Positions 56,254-64,000 of a DNA stretch of 64,000 nt are shown here, one piece after another; position 1 is the first letter of the stretch, and each line of letters starts with the position of its first letter. The DNA is taken from positions 116,918 through 180,917 of the forward strand of contig SHYX01000003.1 in assembly GCA_009692585.1 (NCBI GenBank), written 5' to 3'. The position numbers were made by a program, and so were the translations under genes. The stretch is from Myxococcales bacterium (lineage in GTDB: Bacteria > Myxococcota > UBA796 > SXON01). Below the pieces are notes generated by a model, which was not told where the DNA came from, did not search any database, and saw only the letters and a program-made list of their open reading frames with translations.

Positions 56254-58599
56254 ATGGCCCGCCCCTCCTGGCCACGCCGCCTCCTCCGCCTGGGCGGCTG
56301 GCTGGTCGCGCTCGGTGTCCTCGGTCTTGGCCTCGCGGCCATCCCCGCCGGACTGGTCGCGCGCGGCTGGAAGGACGAAGGGGAGGCGCTGGCCGACGCC
56401 CACGCACGCTACGAGTTGGCCCACCCTGGCTGGAGTTTCCCCGCCCGGGTGCGCACCCGCCCCACCCCGCTGACCGCGGCGCCCAAGCGCCTCGTCGCCG
56501 AGGCCAAGGCGCGCGGCTACGTCGAAGCCTGCCCCGATCCGGGCCCCGGCCAGTTCTGCGCCAAGACCCTGACCGTCGTTCCCCGCCGCGGCACCACCGA
56601 GCTGGAGCCCATCGAACTGGGGTGGCTGCTAGGCCCCGACGCCGAGATTCGCATCCATCTTCCCCTCTCCGAAGCTCCAGAAACGTTGATTCAAGCGATC
56701 CTCGCCGCCGAAGATCGGGACTACCGCACCCACCACGGGGTCAACCTGCGGTCGATGGCGCGCGCGCTCTGGGCCAATACCCAGGACGGCGGGTACTCCC
56801 AGGGCGGCAGCACGCTGACGATGCAGGTGGTGCGAAACCTGAACCAGCGTCGTGAGAAGACGGTGCAGAGAAAGCTCCAGGAGATGGTCATGGCCTGGGC
56901 CATCGACCGATACCTGGGCAAAGACGGCGTGCTTCAGATGTACCTGGATGCACCCTACCTGGGGCAGCGCGGGACTCTCTCGGTCTGCGGTTTCGAAGCG
57001 GCCTCCCACCACTACTTCGGCCACGGGGCGGCGGCGCTGTCGGTCGCGGAGGCCGCCACGCTGGCCGGCATCCTCCCCGCACCGGGTCGCTTCGCCCCGG
57101 ATCGGTACCCCGAACGCGCCAAGGAACGTCGTGACCGCGTGCTCGTGGCGATGCGCGAACTGTACAGCACCGACGTGACCGAAGCGCTGGCCACCCCGAT
57201 CGCCACCATCGAGCCCGCACCGTTCCCCGAGCGGTACCCGGCCTTCCTCTCGGCCACCCGCGCCTGGCTCGAGGATCATCTCTCTCCGTCGGTGCTCTAC
57301 GGCGCTGGGCTGGAGATCGAAGTGGGGCTGGACGTCGTCGCGCAGGAAGAGGCCGAGGCGCTCTTTCCGGTCAAGACCCGCATCTTCGAAGGGCTGGTGG
57401 GCCGGTGGCGCACCACCGACCCGATGCAGGCCGCGGGCGTGGCCATCGACGTGAACTCAGGCTTGATCCTTGCGATATATGGAGGAACCGACGTCACCAC
57501 CGTCAGCTTCAACCGGGCCACGCAGGCGCGGCGCCAGCCCGGCTCCAGCTTCAAGCCGCTGACCTACGCGATGGCGTTTCAGCTCAAAGACGCCGAGGGC
57601 CGGCCCCGTTTCACCGCCGCATCGACCGAGCCCAACTCCCCGCGCGACTTCCTCACCCCCCAGGGCAAGTGGCGGCCCCGCAACGTGGGCGGCGAATACA
57701 CCACGACGGCGGCGTTGGCCCACGCGCTCACCTGGTCTCAGAACATCGCCACCGCCTCGCTCCTGGAAGACGCGGGCGGCCCCAAGGCCCTCATCGCCTT
57801 CGCGGCCGGGCTCGGCTTCGACACCAGCCAGTTCCCCGAGGAGATGGGCCTGTGTCTGGGCCAGGGGGAGGTCACGCCGCTGGCGATGGCGCAGTTCGCG
57901 GGGATCATCAGCAACGGCGGGCGACGGCTGACCGCCTCGCCCGTAGCCCGCGCGATCAACGCCGCCGGCGTCGAGGTCCTGGCGCCCCCGGTCGCCGGAG
58001 AGAGCGTCATCGACCCGATCGCCGCCGCGCTCACCCGAGAAATGATGAAGTCGGTCATCGAGGTCGGCACCGGCGGGGCCAGCCGCGGCGCCGGCGGAGA
58101 AGGCGGCTACCAGGGGCCGGCCATGGGCAAGACCGGCACCACCGACGCCGAGAAGGACCTCTGGTTTGTCGGCGCCACCCCCACGATCGCGATGGCGGTG
58201 TGGATCGGCTACGACACGCCGACCCCGCTCGGGGTCGCCGCGAGCGACCTCGCCGCGCCGCTCTGGGGCTGGTGGATGAACCGTGCCACCCGCGCCGACC
58301 TGACCGAGAAGGACCCCGCCACCGGCGCTCCCGTGTACCCGAAGTGGTCGGACGAGCCGAAGCTGCAGAAGCGCTCCATCTGCAAGATCACCGGCAAGCT
58401 GATGAACACCACCTGCCCCGGCATCCAGGCGCCCTTCGCCGAGGGGACCGCCCCCCGCGAGGGCTGCCCGATCGAGCACCTGCCGGAGATCGAGGAGATC
58501 GAGCTCGACGCCGACGGCAACCCCAAGCCCAAGCACGAATCGTTGTGGAAGCGGCTGGCGCGGGAGCAGGCCGAGGCAGCGGCGGCAGCGCCCCCATGA
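56254..58599 (+). CDS. Class A penicillin-binding protein (transglycosylase/transpeptidase)
   Basis: A bifunctional peptidoglycan synthase of 781 residues. An N-terminal membrane helix ('LGGWLVALGVLGLGLAAI') is followed by a GT51 domain with Glu153 in 'AEDRDYRTHHGVN' and 'QGGSTLTMQVVRNL'. The transpeptidase has Ser431 in 'QPGSSFKPLTYAM', 'TWSQN' (SxN) and 'MGKTGTTD' (KTG). The C-terminal tail has 'SICKITGKLMNTTCPG' and 'REGCPIEH', a Cys pattern known in some class A PBPs. Length is in the usual range. The start is ATG 56254 with a Pro/Arg-rich cytoplasmic leader. Confidence 0.93.
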   Translation: MARPSWPRRLLRLGGWLVALGVLGLGLAAIPAGLVARGWKDEGEALADAHARYELAHPGWSFPARVRTRPTPLTAAPKRLVAEAKARGYVEACPDPGPGQFCAKTLTVVPRRGTTELEPIELGWLLGPDAEIRIHLPLSEAPETLIQAILAAEDRDYRTHHGVNLRSMARALWANTQDGGYSQGGSTLTMQVVRNLNQRREKTVQRKLQEMVMAWAIDRYLGKDGVLQMYLDAPYLGQRGTLSVCGFEAASHHYFGHGAAALSVAEAATLAGILPAPGRFAPDRYPERAKERRDRVLVAMRELYSTDVTEALATPIATIEPAPFPERYPAFLSATRAWLEDHLSPSVLYGAGLEIEVGLDVVAQEEAEALFPVKTRIFEGLVGRWRTTDPMQAAGVAIDVNSGLILAIYGGTDVTTVSFNRATQARRQPGSSFKPLTYAMAFQLKDAEGRPRFTAASTEPNSPRDFLTPQGKWRPRNVGGEYTTTAALAHALTWSQNIATASLLEDAGGPKALIAFAAGLGFDTSQFPEEMGLCLGQGEVTPLAMAQFAGIISNGGRRLTASPVARAINAAGVEVLAPPVAGESVIDPIAAALTREMMKSVIEVGTGGASRGAGGEGGYQGPAMGKTGTTDAEKDLWFVGATPTIAMAVWIGYDTPTPLGVAASDLAAPLWGWWMNRATRADLTEKDPATGAPVYPKWSDEPKLQKRSICKITGKLMNTTCPGIQAPFAEGTAPREGCPIEHLPEIEEIELDADGNPKPKHESLWKRLAREQAEAAAAAPP

Positions 58600-58703
58600 C
58601 CACGCCTCCGTTCCCCACCGAGCCGACCTATGCGGCGGTGCGGACGTGGGTCACGGCCGTGGATCCAGATCTCATCGAGGCGTCTGACGAGGTAGATCGC
58701 TCA
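58596..58703 (+). pseudogene. 5' remnant of a gene overlapping the PBP stop
   Basis: ATG 58596 overlaps the PBP stop (ATGA), as a coupled downstream gene would. The next 35 or so codons ('MTTPPFPTEPTYAAVRTWVT', 'AVDPDLIEASDEVDRS') have coding-type GC3. They lead into sequence that belongs to the opposite-strand TPR gene and loses coding bias. It looks like the start of a gene whose remainder was deleted by the join near 58700. No function can be given. Confidence 0.45.
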
Positions 58704-59378
58704 ACGCAAATTCCTCAACCCCCACCAGGCCCGCCACCGCCACAGTCGGTCCTTCCGTCGCTTGTAGGGCGGTGCGCCCGCGGTCGTGGACAGCGTCGCC
58801 TCCCACAAACGCTTTCCCTCCTTCTGGTCACCCGTCGCCACCGCCGCGTTTCCAGCCTTGAACCAGGCCTCAGCATGAGAGCCGTGCGCCGTCGTCGCCC
58901 GCAGGTAGGCGTCCCGCGCCTCGGCGTGCTTCCCGGCGCCGGTATACGCATCACCCAGCACGACGCCGGGCTCCCCCCACCGCAGCTCGGCGCGGATCGC
59001 CAAGGCTCGGTCGATCTCTGCGTGCCCCTCGGCCAGGCGGCCCGACGCCAGGTGCGCCAGCCCCAGGAAGTAGTGCGCGTCCTCGTCGTCCGGGTAGCGC
59101 CGCAGCACCTCCGCCAGGAGCCTCATCGCCTCGGCCGGATCGTCGCGACACACCAGCCCGGCGAGCTCGGTGCGGACGGGGAGATCGTGCGGGTTCGTTG
59201 TGAGGCGTTCACGCAGGAACCGCTGCCGCTGCCAGCGGCGGATCGGACCCCGGAGATCCGGCAGCCGGCCCACCCACCAACTGCCGCCGGCGCCCCATAA
59301 CAAGAGCACCACGAGCAGCCCCAGAACCGGACTCCCCGTGAGCCCGGTGATCAGCATCCACGGCAGAAAGGTCTTCAA
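58701..59378 (-). CDS. TPR-repeat membrane protein
   Basis: After the fabF stop, TTG 59378 opens 'LKTFLPWMLITGLTG' and a membrane helix ('PVLGLLVVLLLWGAGGSWWV'), then three to four TPR units ('PAEAMRLLAEVLRRYPDDED', 'AHYFLGLAHLASGRLAEGHA', 'EAWFKAGNAAVATGDQKEGK'). It ends with a basic Trp/Arg-rich tail. It sits at the end of the fatty-acid operon and might scaffold its enzymes at the membrane (inference). An ATG at 59357 is an alternative start. Confidence 0.65.
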   Translation of the reverse strand: MKTFLPWMLITGLTGSPVLGLLVVLLLWGAGGSWWVGRLPDLRGPIRRWQRQRFLRERLTTNPHDLPVRTELAGLVCRDDPAEAMRLLAEVLRRYPDDEDAHYFLGLAHLASGRLAEGHAEIDRALAIRAELRWGEPGVVLGDAYTGAGKHAEARDAYLRATTAHGSHAEAWFKAGNAAVATGDQKEGKRLWEATLSTTAGAPPYKRRKDRLWRWRAWWGLRNLR

Positions 59379-59379
59379 A

Positions 59380-60621
59380 CTACCCTTCGAACGTGCGAAA
59401 GACCAGAGTCGCGTTGACCCCACCGAAGCCGAAGCTGTTGCTGATCGCGGTGCGGAGACGGGCGTCGCGGGCGACCAGGGGCACGTAGTCGAGGTCGCAC
59501 TCGGGATCGGGGGTGACCAGGTTGGCCGTGGGCGGGACGCGCTGCTGGTGCAGCGCCAGTACGGTCGCGACCGCTTCGACCCCACCGGCCGCGCCGAGCA
59601 GGTGGCCGGTGACCCCCTTGGTGCTGGACACCATCACCTTGCGGGCGTGGTCCCCGAACGCCGTCTTGAGCGCCGCGGTTTCGCTGCTGTCGTTCTGCGG
59701 CGTGCTGGTGCCGTGGGCATTGATGTAGTCCACCGCATCGGGCGCGATCCGGGCGCTTCGCAGCGCGGCCTGCATGCACCGGGCTGCGCCCGCGCCTCCC
59801 GGCGACGGCGCCGTGTCGTGCCACGCATCGTTGTTGAGGCCGTAGCCGATCAGCTCTGCCAACACGGTGGCGCCGCGCGCGCGGGCGTGCTCGAGTTCTT
59901 CGAGCACCAGGATGCCCGCTCCCTCCCCCATCACAAAGCCGTCGCGATGTAGATCGAAGGGGCGGCTGGCCGTCGGCGGATCGTCGTTCCGCTTGGACAG
60001 CGCCCGCATGGCCATGAAGCCGGCCAGGCCGACCGGCGTGACCGCCGCCTCGCACCCGCCCGCGAGGATGACGTCTGCTTCGTCCGCCAAGATCGCGCGC
60101 CAGGCCTCGCCGATGGCGTGGTTGCCGGTGGCACAGGCGGTGGTGACGCAGAGCGCCGGACCCTGGGCGCGGTACCGGATTGCAATCTGCCCCGCGGCAA
60201 GGTTGGTGAGCGCCCGCGGGATGAAGAAGGGAGAGAGCCCCTTCCAGCCCTGCTGGTCGAAGAGCCTGGACCCGTTCACGATCTCCTGCAAGCCGCCGAT
60301 ACCGGTGCCCACATAGACGCCGAACCGAGGGTCTCCCTCGTCGTTCGGGCGGATGCCGGCGTGTTCCAACGCCTCGTCCGCCGCGTACATTGCGTACCGG
60401 GCGAACAGGTCAAGCCGACGCGACACCCTCTTGTCGATGCGCGCCTCGGCCTCAAACCCCTTCACCTCGGCGGCGATGTGAACGGGCATCGACGAGGTGT
60501 CGAAGCGACTGACCGTGGCGGTGCCAGAACGGGCGGCCAACATGGCCTGCCAAGTCGTGGGCACATCGTTTCCGCACGGGGTCACGGCCCCGAGGCCAGT
60601 GACCACCACCCGTCGAGTCAC
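59380..60621 (-). CDS. fabF: 3-oxoacyl-ACP synthase II
   Basis: The enzyme elongates acyl-ACP with malonyl-ACP. The 413-residue thiolase-fold protein has catalytic Cys163 ('TTACATGNHAIGEAW'), His303 ('NAHGTSTPQND') and His340 ('KGVTGHLLGAAGG'), as in E. coli FabF. It starts at GTG 60621, three bases after the acpP stop, and belongs to the yceD-rpmF-plsX-acpP-fabF run. fabH and fabD are not between plsX and acpP, unlike the E. coli layout. Confidence 0.97.
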   Translation of the reverse strand: MTRRVVVTGLGAVTPCGNDVPTTWQAMLAARSGTATVSRFDTSSMPVHIAAEVKGFEAEARIDKRVSRRLDLFARYAMYAADEALEHAGIRPNDEGDPRFGVYVGTGIGGLQEIVNGSRLFDQQGWKGLSPFFIPRALTNLAAGQIAIRYRAQGPALCVTTACATGNHAIGEAWRAILADEADVILAGGCEAAVTPVGLAGFMAMRALSKRNDDPPTASRPFDLHRDGFVMGEGAGILVLEELEHARARGATVLAELIGYGLNNDAWHDTAPSPGGAGAARCMQAALRSARIAPDAVDYINAHGTSTPQNDSSETAALKTAFGDHARKVMVSSTKGVTGHLLGAAGGVEAVATVLALHQQRVPPTANLVTPDPECDLDYVPLVARDARLRTAISNSFGFGGVNATLVFRTFEG

Positions 60622-60624
60622 GAG

Positions 60625-60870
60625 CTACTTCGCCACCTTGTCGCTGATGTAGTTGATGGCATCCTTGACGGTGGAGATCTTCTCCGCGTCTTCGTCCGGG
60701 ATTTCGATCCCGAACTCCTTCTCGATCGCCATCACCAACTCGACGATATCCAGGGAGTCCGCCCCGAGGTCGTCGATGAAGGACGCATCGGGCGCGACTT
60801 CGGCCGGGTTGACCCCGAGTGACTCGGCGATCAGGTCCTTTACGCGGCGTGTGGTGTCTTCGCTGGCCAT
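60625..60870 (-). CDS. acpP: Acyl carrier protein
   Basis: The 81-residue carrier starts '[20 protein letters not shown]'. It carries 4'-phosphopantetheine on Ser39 of the '[12 protein letters not shown]' motif, and the acidic recognition helix follows. ATG 60870 fits the family; a longer in-frame start at 60903 would add 11 non-conserved residues. It serves PlsX, FabF and FabG. Confidence 0.97.
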   Translation of the reverse strand: MASEDTTRRVKDLIAESLGVNPAEVAPDASFIDDLGADSLDIVELVMAIEKEFGIEIPDEDAEKISTVKDAINYISDKVAK

Positions 60871-60940
60871 GGTGCTGATCCTGGATTTCCCGCAAGCTAT
60901 CATGTGACGGGGGAAGGGGCGAGAGCCCGGCCACCCGTAC

Positions 60941-61936
60941 CTACGCGCGGGTCAAAAGTCGTGTGGAGTCCTTGCGGACGGCGGCTACCAGGCCGGCGCC
61001 GGCACAGCTGCGCGCGTACCGCAGCGCGCTGGCGACGGCCCGCGCATCCGCCCGCCCGTGACCGACGACGGCCACGCCGTCGACACCCAACAGGATCGCG
61101 CCGCCGACGCTGTCGTAGGTGGTCCGCTGCCGAAAGCGCCGAAACGCCCCCGCCAGGAGCCACCGACCCATCAGGGCATCGGGGCGCCGGCGCAGTTCTT
61201 CCCGCAAGACGTGCCCCGCCACCTCGATCGTTCCTTCGACCGTCTTGAGCATCACGTTGCCCACGAAACCATCGCAGACCAGCACGTCGCATTCCCCGCG
61301 CAGCGCCCCGAGCGGCTCGATGTTGCCGACGAACGCAAGGTCCAGCGCCTCGATCTCTCCGTAGGCCGCGCGCACCTGCGTGTTGCCCTTGCCTCGCTCC
61401 TCGCCGTTGGCCAAAAGCCCCACCCGCGGCTGCTCGAGCTTCAACACCGCTCGCGCGTAGGCATCCCCGAGCACGGCAAACTGCGCCAGATGTTGAGGTT
61501 TGCAGTCCACATTCGCCCCAAGATCGAGCAGAACAAGCTGGCCGCCATCGCGACGCGGAACCACGGTGCACAGCGGCGCCCGGTCCACACCCGGAAGCAT
61601 GCCGAGCACATGCTGCGCCGCGGCCAGCGCCGCGCCGGAGTGCCCGCAGGTCACCGCCGCCTGCACCTTCCCATCCCGCAGCAGCTCGAAGATCCGGCGA
61701 ATCGAGGAGTTGGGCTTCTTCCGGAGCGGACTGGTGGCCGGCTCGTCCATGGCCACGATCTCCGGCGCGTGCACCACCTCGGCGCCCTTGGGAACGCGCC
61801 CGCGGAGCCGCTCGGTGTCCCCCACGAGGAGCACGGGCACCCCCTGCGAGAGCGCCAACGCGGCGCCGTCGAGGATGGCGTCGGGTGCGTTGTCGCCACC
61901 GAACGCGTCAAGCGCGACGGGTCGCGGGTCGGCCAC
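60941..61936 (-). CDS. plsX: Phosphate acyltransferase PlsX
   Basis: PlsX converts acyl-ACP to acyl-phosphate, the first step of phospholipid synthesis, at the membrane. The 331-residue product begins '[19 protein letters not shown]' after a few residues. It has '[17 protein letters not shown]', '[12 protein letters not shown]', '[15 protein letters not shown]' and '[15 protein letters not shown]'. The GTG start at 61936 follows the rpmF stop by five bases. Length matches the family. Confidence 0.95.
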   Translation of the reverse strand: MADPRPVALDAFGGDNAPDAILDGAALALSQGVPVLLVGDTERLRGRVPKGAEVVHAPEIVAMDEPATSPLRKKPNSSIRRIFELLRDGKVQAAVTCGHSGAALAAAQHVLGMLPGVDRAPLCTVVPRRDGGQLVLLDLGANVDCKPQHLAQFAVLGDAYARAVLKLEQPRVGLLANGEERGKGNTQVRAAYGEIEALDLAFVGNIEPLGALRGECDVLVCDGFVGNVMLKTVEGTIEVAGHVLREELRRRPDALMGRWLLAGAFRRFRQRTTYDSVGGAILLGVDGVAVVGHGRADARAVASALRYARSCAGAGLVAAVRKDSTRLLTRA

Positions 61937-61941
61937 GCCGC

Positions 61942-62139
61942 CTATTCGGTCGCGGCGGCGTCGTTGTCGGCGAAGATCTTGCGACCGCGGTAGCTGCCGC
62001 ACGCCGCGCACACGCGGTGACGAAGCTTCGGCGCTCCACAGTCCGGGCAGCTTTCCACCGCGGCGGTGAGCTTGATCGCATCGTGCGACCGGCGCTGGCC
62101 GGTCTGGCTGCGGGACATGCGCTTCTTGGGTACGGGCAT
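61942..62139 (-). CDS. rpmF: 50S ribosomal protein L32
   Basis: The 65-residue protein starts 'MPVPKKRMSRSQTGQRRSHD', typical of L32. It has the zinc-ribbon cysteines 'CPDCGAPKLRHRVCAACGSY' (zinc-binding form). It lies between yceD and plsX, the conserved bacterial arrangement. Confidence 0.97.
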   Translation of the reverse strand: MPVPKKRMSRSQTGQRRSHDAIKLTAAVESCPDCGAPKLRHRVCAACGSYRGRKIFADNDAAATE

Positions 62140-62143
62140 GGGA

Positions 62144-62695
62144 TTAGTCCTCGGAAGAGAGATTCAGGGAAAGCAGGGGGGCACGCCAGCCGAAGCCGGC
62201 TGGGGCGGCGAGGTCGCCGGCGCGGTCGCGGAATCGGGCCTGGCAGGCCTCGTCACCCGCCTGGTCGAGTTGGCCGCAGGTGAGCCGGGTGGGGCGCTCG
62301 ACCATCGCCCACTCGCGCACGACCGCGACGAGGTCCAAGGTGACGCCGTCGTATTCGCCGACATCGTCGACGGCAAAGCCGACGTCGACGGGGGGCTCGG
62401 GCAGGCCGTCTTCGTCGTCGGTGCTCTCGGGCAGGCTCGCGAGCGGCGAAAACACGATGCTAACGTCGCCGCCGAGGTTGACCAGAACTGCATCCCCGCA
62501 CCGATCACAGGGCGCTTCGCCGACGACGTGGAGTTCACCGCGAGCGGCGATGTGCACCCCGTGCCGGGTGAGTGTAAGCGCACCGTCGAAGGCCTTGACC
62601 TCGCCGCCCAGGCCCGATGCACACGCCGCCGCGGCCCAGGGGCCGAGGGCGATGTCGAGCCCCGGTGCGGGAATGTCGGCCAGGGCCACGTTCAC
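62144..62695 (-). CDS. yceD: YceD/DUF177 family protein
   Basis: The 183-residue protein starts at GTG 62695 with GGAG at a suitable distance. It has 'GEAPCDRCGDAVLVNL', then 'LDLVAVVREWAMVERPTRLT' followed by a Cys. This D-L-x-x-V-R-E-x-x-x-x-E-R-P-x-x-x-x-C pattern is the DUF177 signature. YceD/DUF177 is linked to rRNA processing or ribosome assembly and is usually upstream of rpmF, as here. Confidence 0.87.
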   Translation of the reverse strand: MNVALADIPAPGLDIALGPWAAAACASGLGGEVKAFDGALTLTRHGVHIAARGELHVVGEAPCDRCGDAVLVNLGGDVSIVFSPLASLPESTDDEDGLPEPPVDVGFAVDDVGEYDGVTLDLVAVVREWAMVERPTRLTCGQLDQAGDEACQARFRDRAGDLAAPAGFGWRAPLLSLNLSSED

Positions 62696-62757
62696 GAGAG
62701 ACTCCGGTTGCCGGTGGATGTAGAAGCGCGGGCGTCTACCCCAGCACGGGCCCCCCG

Positions 62758-63639
62758 TCAAACCAGCTCGGGATGCCCACACGCACGATCGCAGCGGCGG
62801 ATCGCGTCGCGGTGCGCGGCGAGGTCCCCCCCGGAGTCGGCCAGCGGCCCCGTCGCCAGTCCCGGCTTGAACGGACAGACCAGCGCCGACCCGTCCGGCC
62901 CCAGCGCCAGGCGGAGCCCCCCCATCTCGCATTTGCCGCCCTGCCGCGGCGCACCGGGGCCGCCGGCGCGCATCGTCTCGAGCACGGCCCGCGCCCCGGC
63001 CGACGTCTTCTGCAGGGGCCACCCCTCGGCCAGCGCGGCGGCCACGGCCGACTGCGCCGAGGCCGACAACGAGACGCCTTGCCAGGGCGGACACAACACC
63101 ACCCCGTCCGCGCCCAGTCCCCGCGCGGCCTCGAAGTTCGCCCGCGCACCCGCCGCTGAGGCCTCGGAGATCGGCACGTGCACCTGCACCGTGAGCGGCA
63201 CCCCGCGGCTGTTGCGGGCGTGCACCAGCGCGCGCACCGCGTCTCCGCCCGGCCCCGCGAGCGAGGCGGCGACGAGCTCACAGCGCTGCATGCCCCGGTC
63301 CAGGAGCTCTTCGGCCCGTGCCCCCGACAGCCCGTCCGGGCCGGTGCGGACGGTGACCGGCATTTCCAACCGGTGGCAGAATCGCACCAGATCGGGAAGC
63401 AGCACATGACCCGCGAAGGCGGTGATCCGTACCGGCATCGGCCCCGCCCATTGCAGCAGCTCCACCACGCGCTCCTGCCACGCCACCAGCGTCAGCCCCG
63501 GCACCTCGCCAGGGAACGGCGCGTCGAAGCCGTCCAGCCGGAGGTCCAGCCGGGCGGGGCGCTGTCCGAGGCCCAGCCTGGCCTTCTCGCGGCGGACGCG
63601 AGAGGTCGCGCGGATGCGAAGAGTCTCGATGAGCTTCAC
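62758..63639 (-). CDS. Radical-SAM-like protein lacking the CxxxCxxC motif
   Basis: The 293-residue protein is a predicted TIM-barrel with strands such as 'LRLDGFDAP', 'VRITAFAGHVLLPDLVRFCH' and 'PLTVQVHVPISEASAAGARA', like radical SAM proteins. The N-terminal strand that should carry the 4Fe-4S-binding CxxxCxxC has no Cys. The C-terminal Cys cluster is present: 'GGKCEMGGLRLALGPDGSAL', 'VCPFKPGL' and 'CDRACGHPE', resembling the SPASM auxiliary-cluster region. It may be a degenerate member that still binds an auxiliary cluster. No partner peptide gene is seen. Confidence 0.55.
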   Translation of the reverse strand: MKLIETLRIRATSRVRREKARLGLGQRPARLDLRLDGFDAPFPGEVPGLTLVAWQERVVELLQWAGPMPVRITAFAGHVLLPDLVRFCHRLEMPVTVRTGPDGLSGARAEELLDRGMQRCELVAASLAGPGGDAVRALVHARNSRGVPLTVQVHVPISEASAAGARANFEAARGLGADGVVLCPPWQGVSLSASAQSAVAAALAEGWPLQKTSAGARAVLETMRAGGPGAPRQGGKCEMGGLRLALGPDGSALVCPFKPGLATGPLADSGGDLAAHRDAIRRCDRACGHPELV

Positions 63640-63752
63640 GGCCGTGGGGGCTAACCCCGATGCCGGTCACTTAGCCATTACGGACCGGCGGCATGGCGAA
63701 CTAACCCGAACCTCAGCGGGTACGAGTCAGGGCGGTCGCAAAGTCCGTGGGC
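63640..63752. other. Intergenic region upstream of the radical-SAM-like gene
   Basis: No gene, promoter or RNA is recognised between the radical-SAM-like start and the heptamer repeat. Confidence 0.5.
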
Positions 63753-63928
63753 CTCGTGACCGATGACCGATCGACGAGGTCCGATGACCGATGACCGATG
63801 ACCGAGATTCGGCAACCGAGTCTCGAACGCCGAGGTTCGAAAGGTGAAACTCGATTTCCGGCCACCGAGGCTCAATCGCCGAGTCTCGGATCGCGCCCGT
63901 CCGATGAACGAGGTTCGATGAGCGAAGC
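63753..63928. repeat. Degenerate heptanucleotide tandem repeat
   Basis: About 25 heptamers follow one another with consensus Y-C-G-A-N-N-N. Three perfect copies of CCGATGA occur at 63781-63801, and alternating CCGAGNN and TCGANNN units follow through 63892. After a one-base slip, four more units run from 63901 to 63928. 'CGAGGT'-type cores are spaced 28, 14, 14, 35, 14 and 29 bases, nearly all multiples of seven. No reading frame fits. It resembles short tandem heptamer repeats known in cyanobacterial genomes. Confidence 0.7.
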
Positions 63929-63966
63929 GCTCGTGTGGCTCCGGCGATCCACGGGTTGGTTCGGTT

Positions 63967-63991
63967 GCGGCCCCGCTTTGGCGGGGGCCGC
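63967..63991. other. GC-rich hairpin at window edge
   Basis: GCGGCCCCGC (63967-63976) pairs with GCGGGGGCCGC (63981-63991) with one bulged G and a 4-base loop. No T-run follows within the window, so it is only a potential terminator or structural element. Confidence 0.4.
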
Positions 63992-64000
63992 GCCTCCTTC

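Noticed and set aside
57405..59300. A 631-codon plus-strand frame across the PBP end and TPR gene
   Set aside because: Frame shadow of the PBP and antisense of the TPR gene; only the stretch 58596-58703 has a supported start.

Overview
The window is a high-GC (about 70 %), densely packed bacterial chromosome segment with frequent GTG/TTG starts and many 1-11 base stop/start overlaps. Its content points to a Myxococcota-like (former Deltaproteobacteria) organism. It has many surface lipoproteins with Asp-Thr-Gly linkers, MopE-type Cys/Asp metal-binding repeats with FG-GAP repeats, a Ser/Thr kinase-ATPase-TPR protein, DUF1501 and c-type-haem secreted proteins, and a short-form large NAD-glutamate dehydrogenase. 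This assignment is inferred from gene families; no rRNA, tRNA or other marker was seen that would settle it.

Layout. 1-7.7 kb: recX (cut by the left edge), a small protein, a YXWGXW-type exported protein, aroA and accA on the minus strand. Then comes a plus-strand run: TM2 protein, beta-helix sugar-nucleotidyltransferase-like protein, membrane glycosyltransferase and miaA. 7.8-17.6 kb: a giant MopE/FG-GAP lipoprotein, a scar of two 5'-truncated gene remnants, and a tightly overlapping operon (lipoprotein, fabG, DUF2339, DUF3999). 17.8-21.6 kb: a three-gene signalling operon (REC-histidine kinase, HAMP kinase with a degenerate ATPase domain, FecR-like protein). 21.7-30.3 kb: small membrane proteins, a clostripain-like lipoprotein, a transglutaminase-like membrane protein, an LMW phosphatase, an APC-USP permease, a TerB-like protein and a response regulator. 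30.3-39.5 kb: thrS, glgA and two lipoproteins in one overlapping minus-strand run, a third small lipoprotein just beyond, and the PknK-like kinase upstream. 39.6-50.8 kb: a CoA-transferase, an orphan contractile-tail tube protein with its own terminator, a TldE/PmbA-like protein, a large glutamate dehydrogenase, a double cyclic-nucleotide-binding protein, msrA, an amidohydrolase and a zinc-ribbon protein. 51-58.7 kb: an acyl-CoA synthetase, then a lipoprotein / CxxCH protein / DUF1501 Tat protein / class A PBP run. 58.7-62.7 kb: the conserved yceD-rpmF-plsX-acpP-fabF lipid-synthesis operon with a TPR protein at its end. 62.7-64 kb: a radical-SAM-like protein without the usual cluster motif, then a non-coding block with a degenerate 7-bp tandem repeat.

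Most of the window is ordinary housekeeping plus lineage-typical secreted proteins. The parts most worth following are the signalling operon with the degenerate kinase, the orphan tube protein, the cluster-less radical-SAM-like protein, the heptamer repeat, and several gene-remnant junctions (about 11.44 kb, 50.9 kb and 58.7 kb) that record deletions or could be assembly joins. No CRISPR array, insertion sequence, tRNA or rRNA was recognised.
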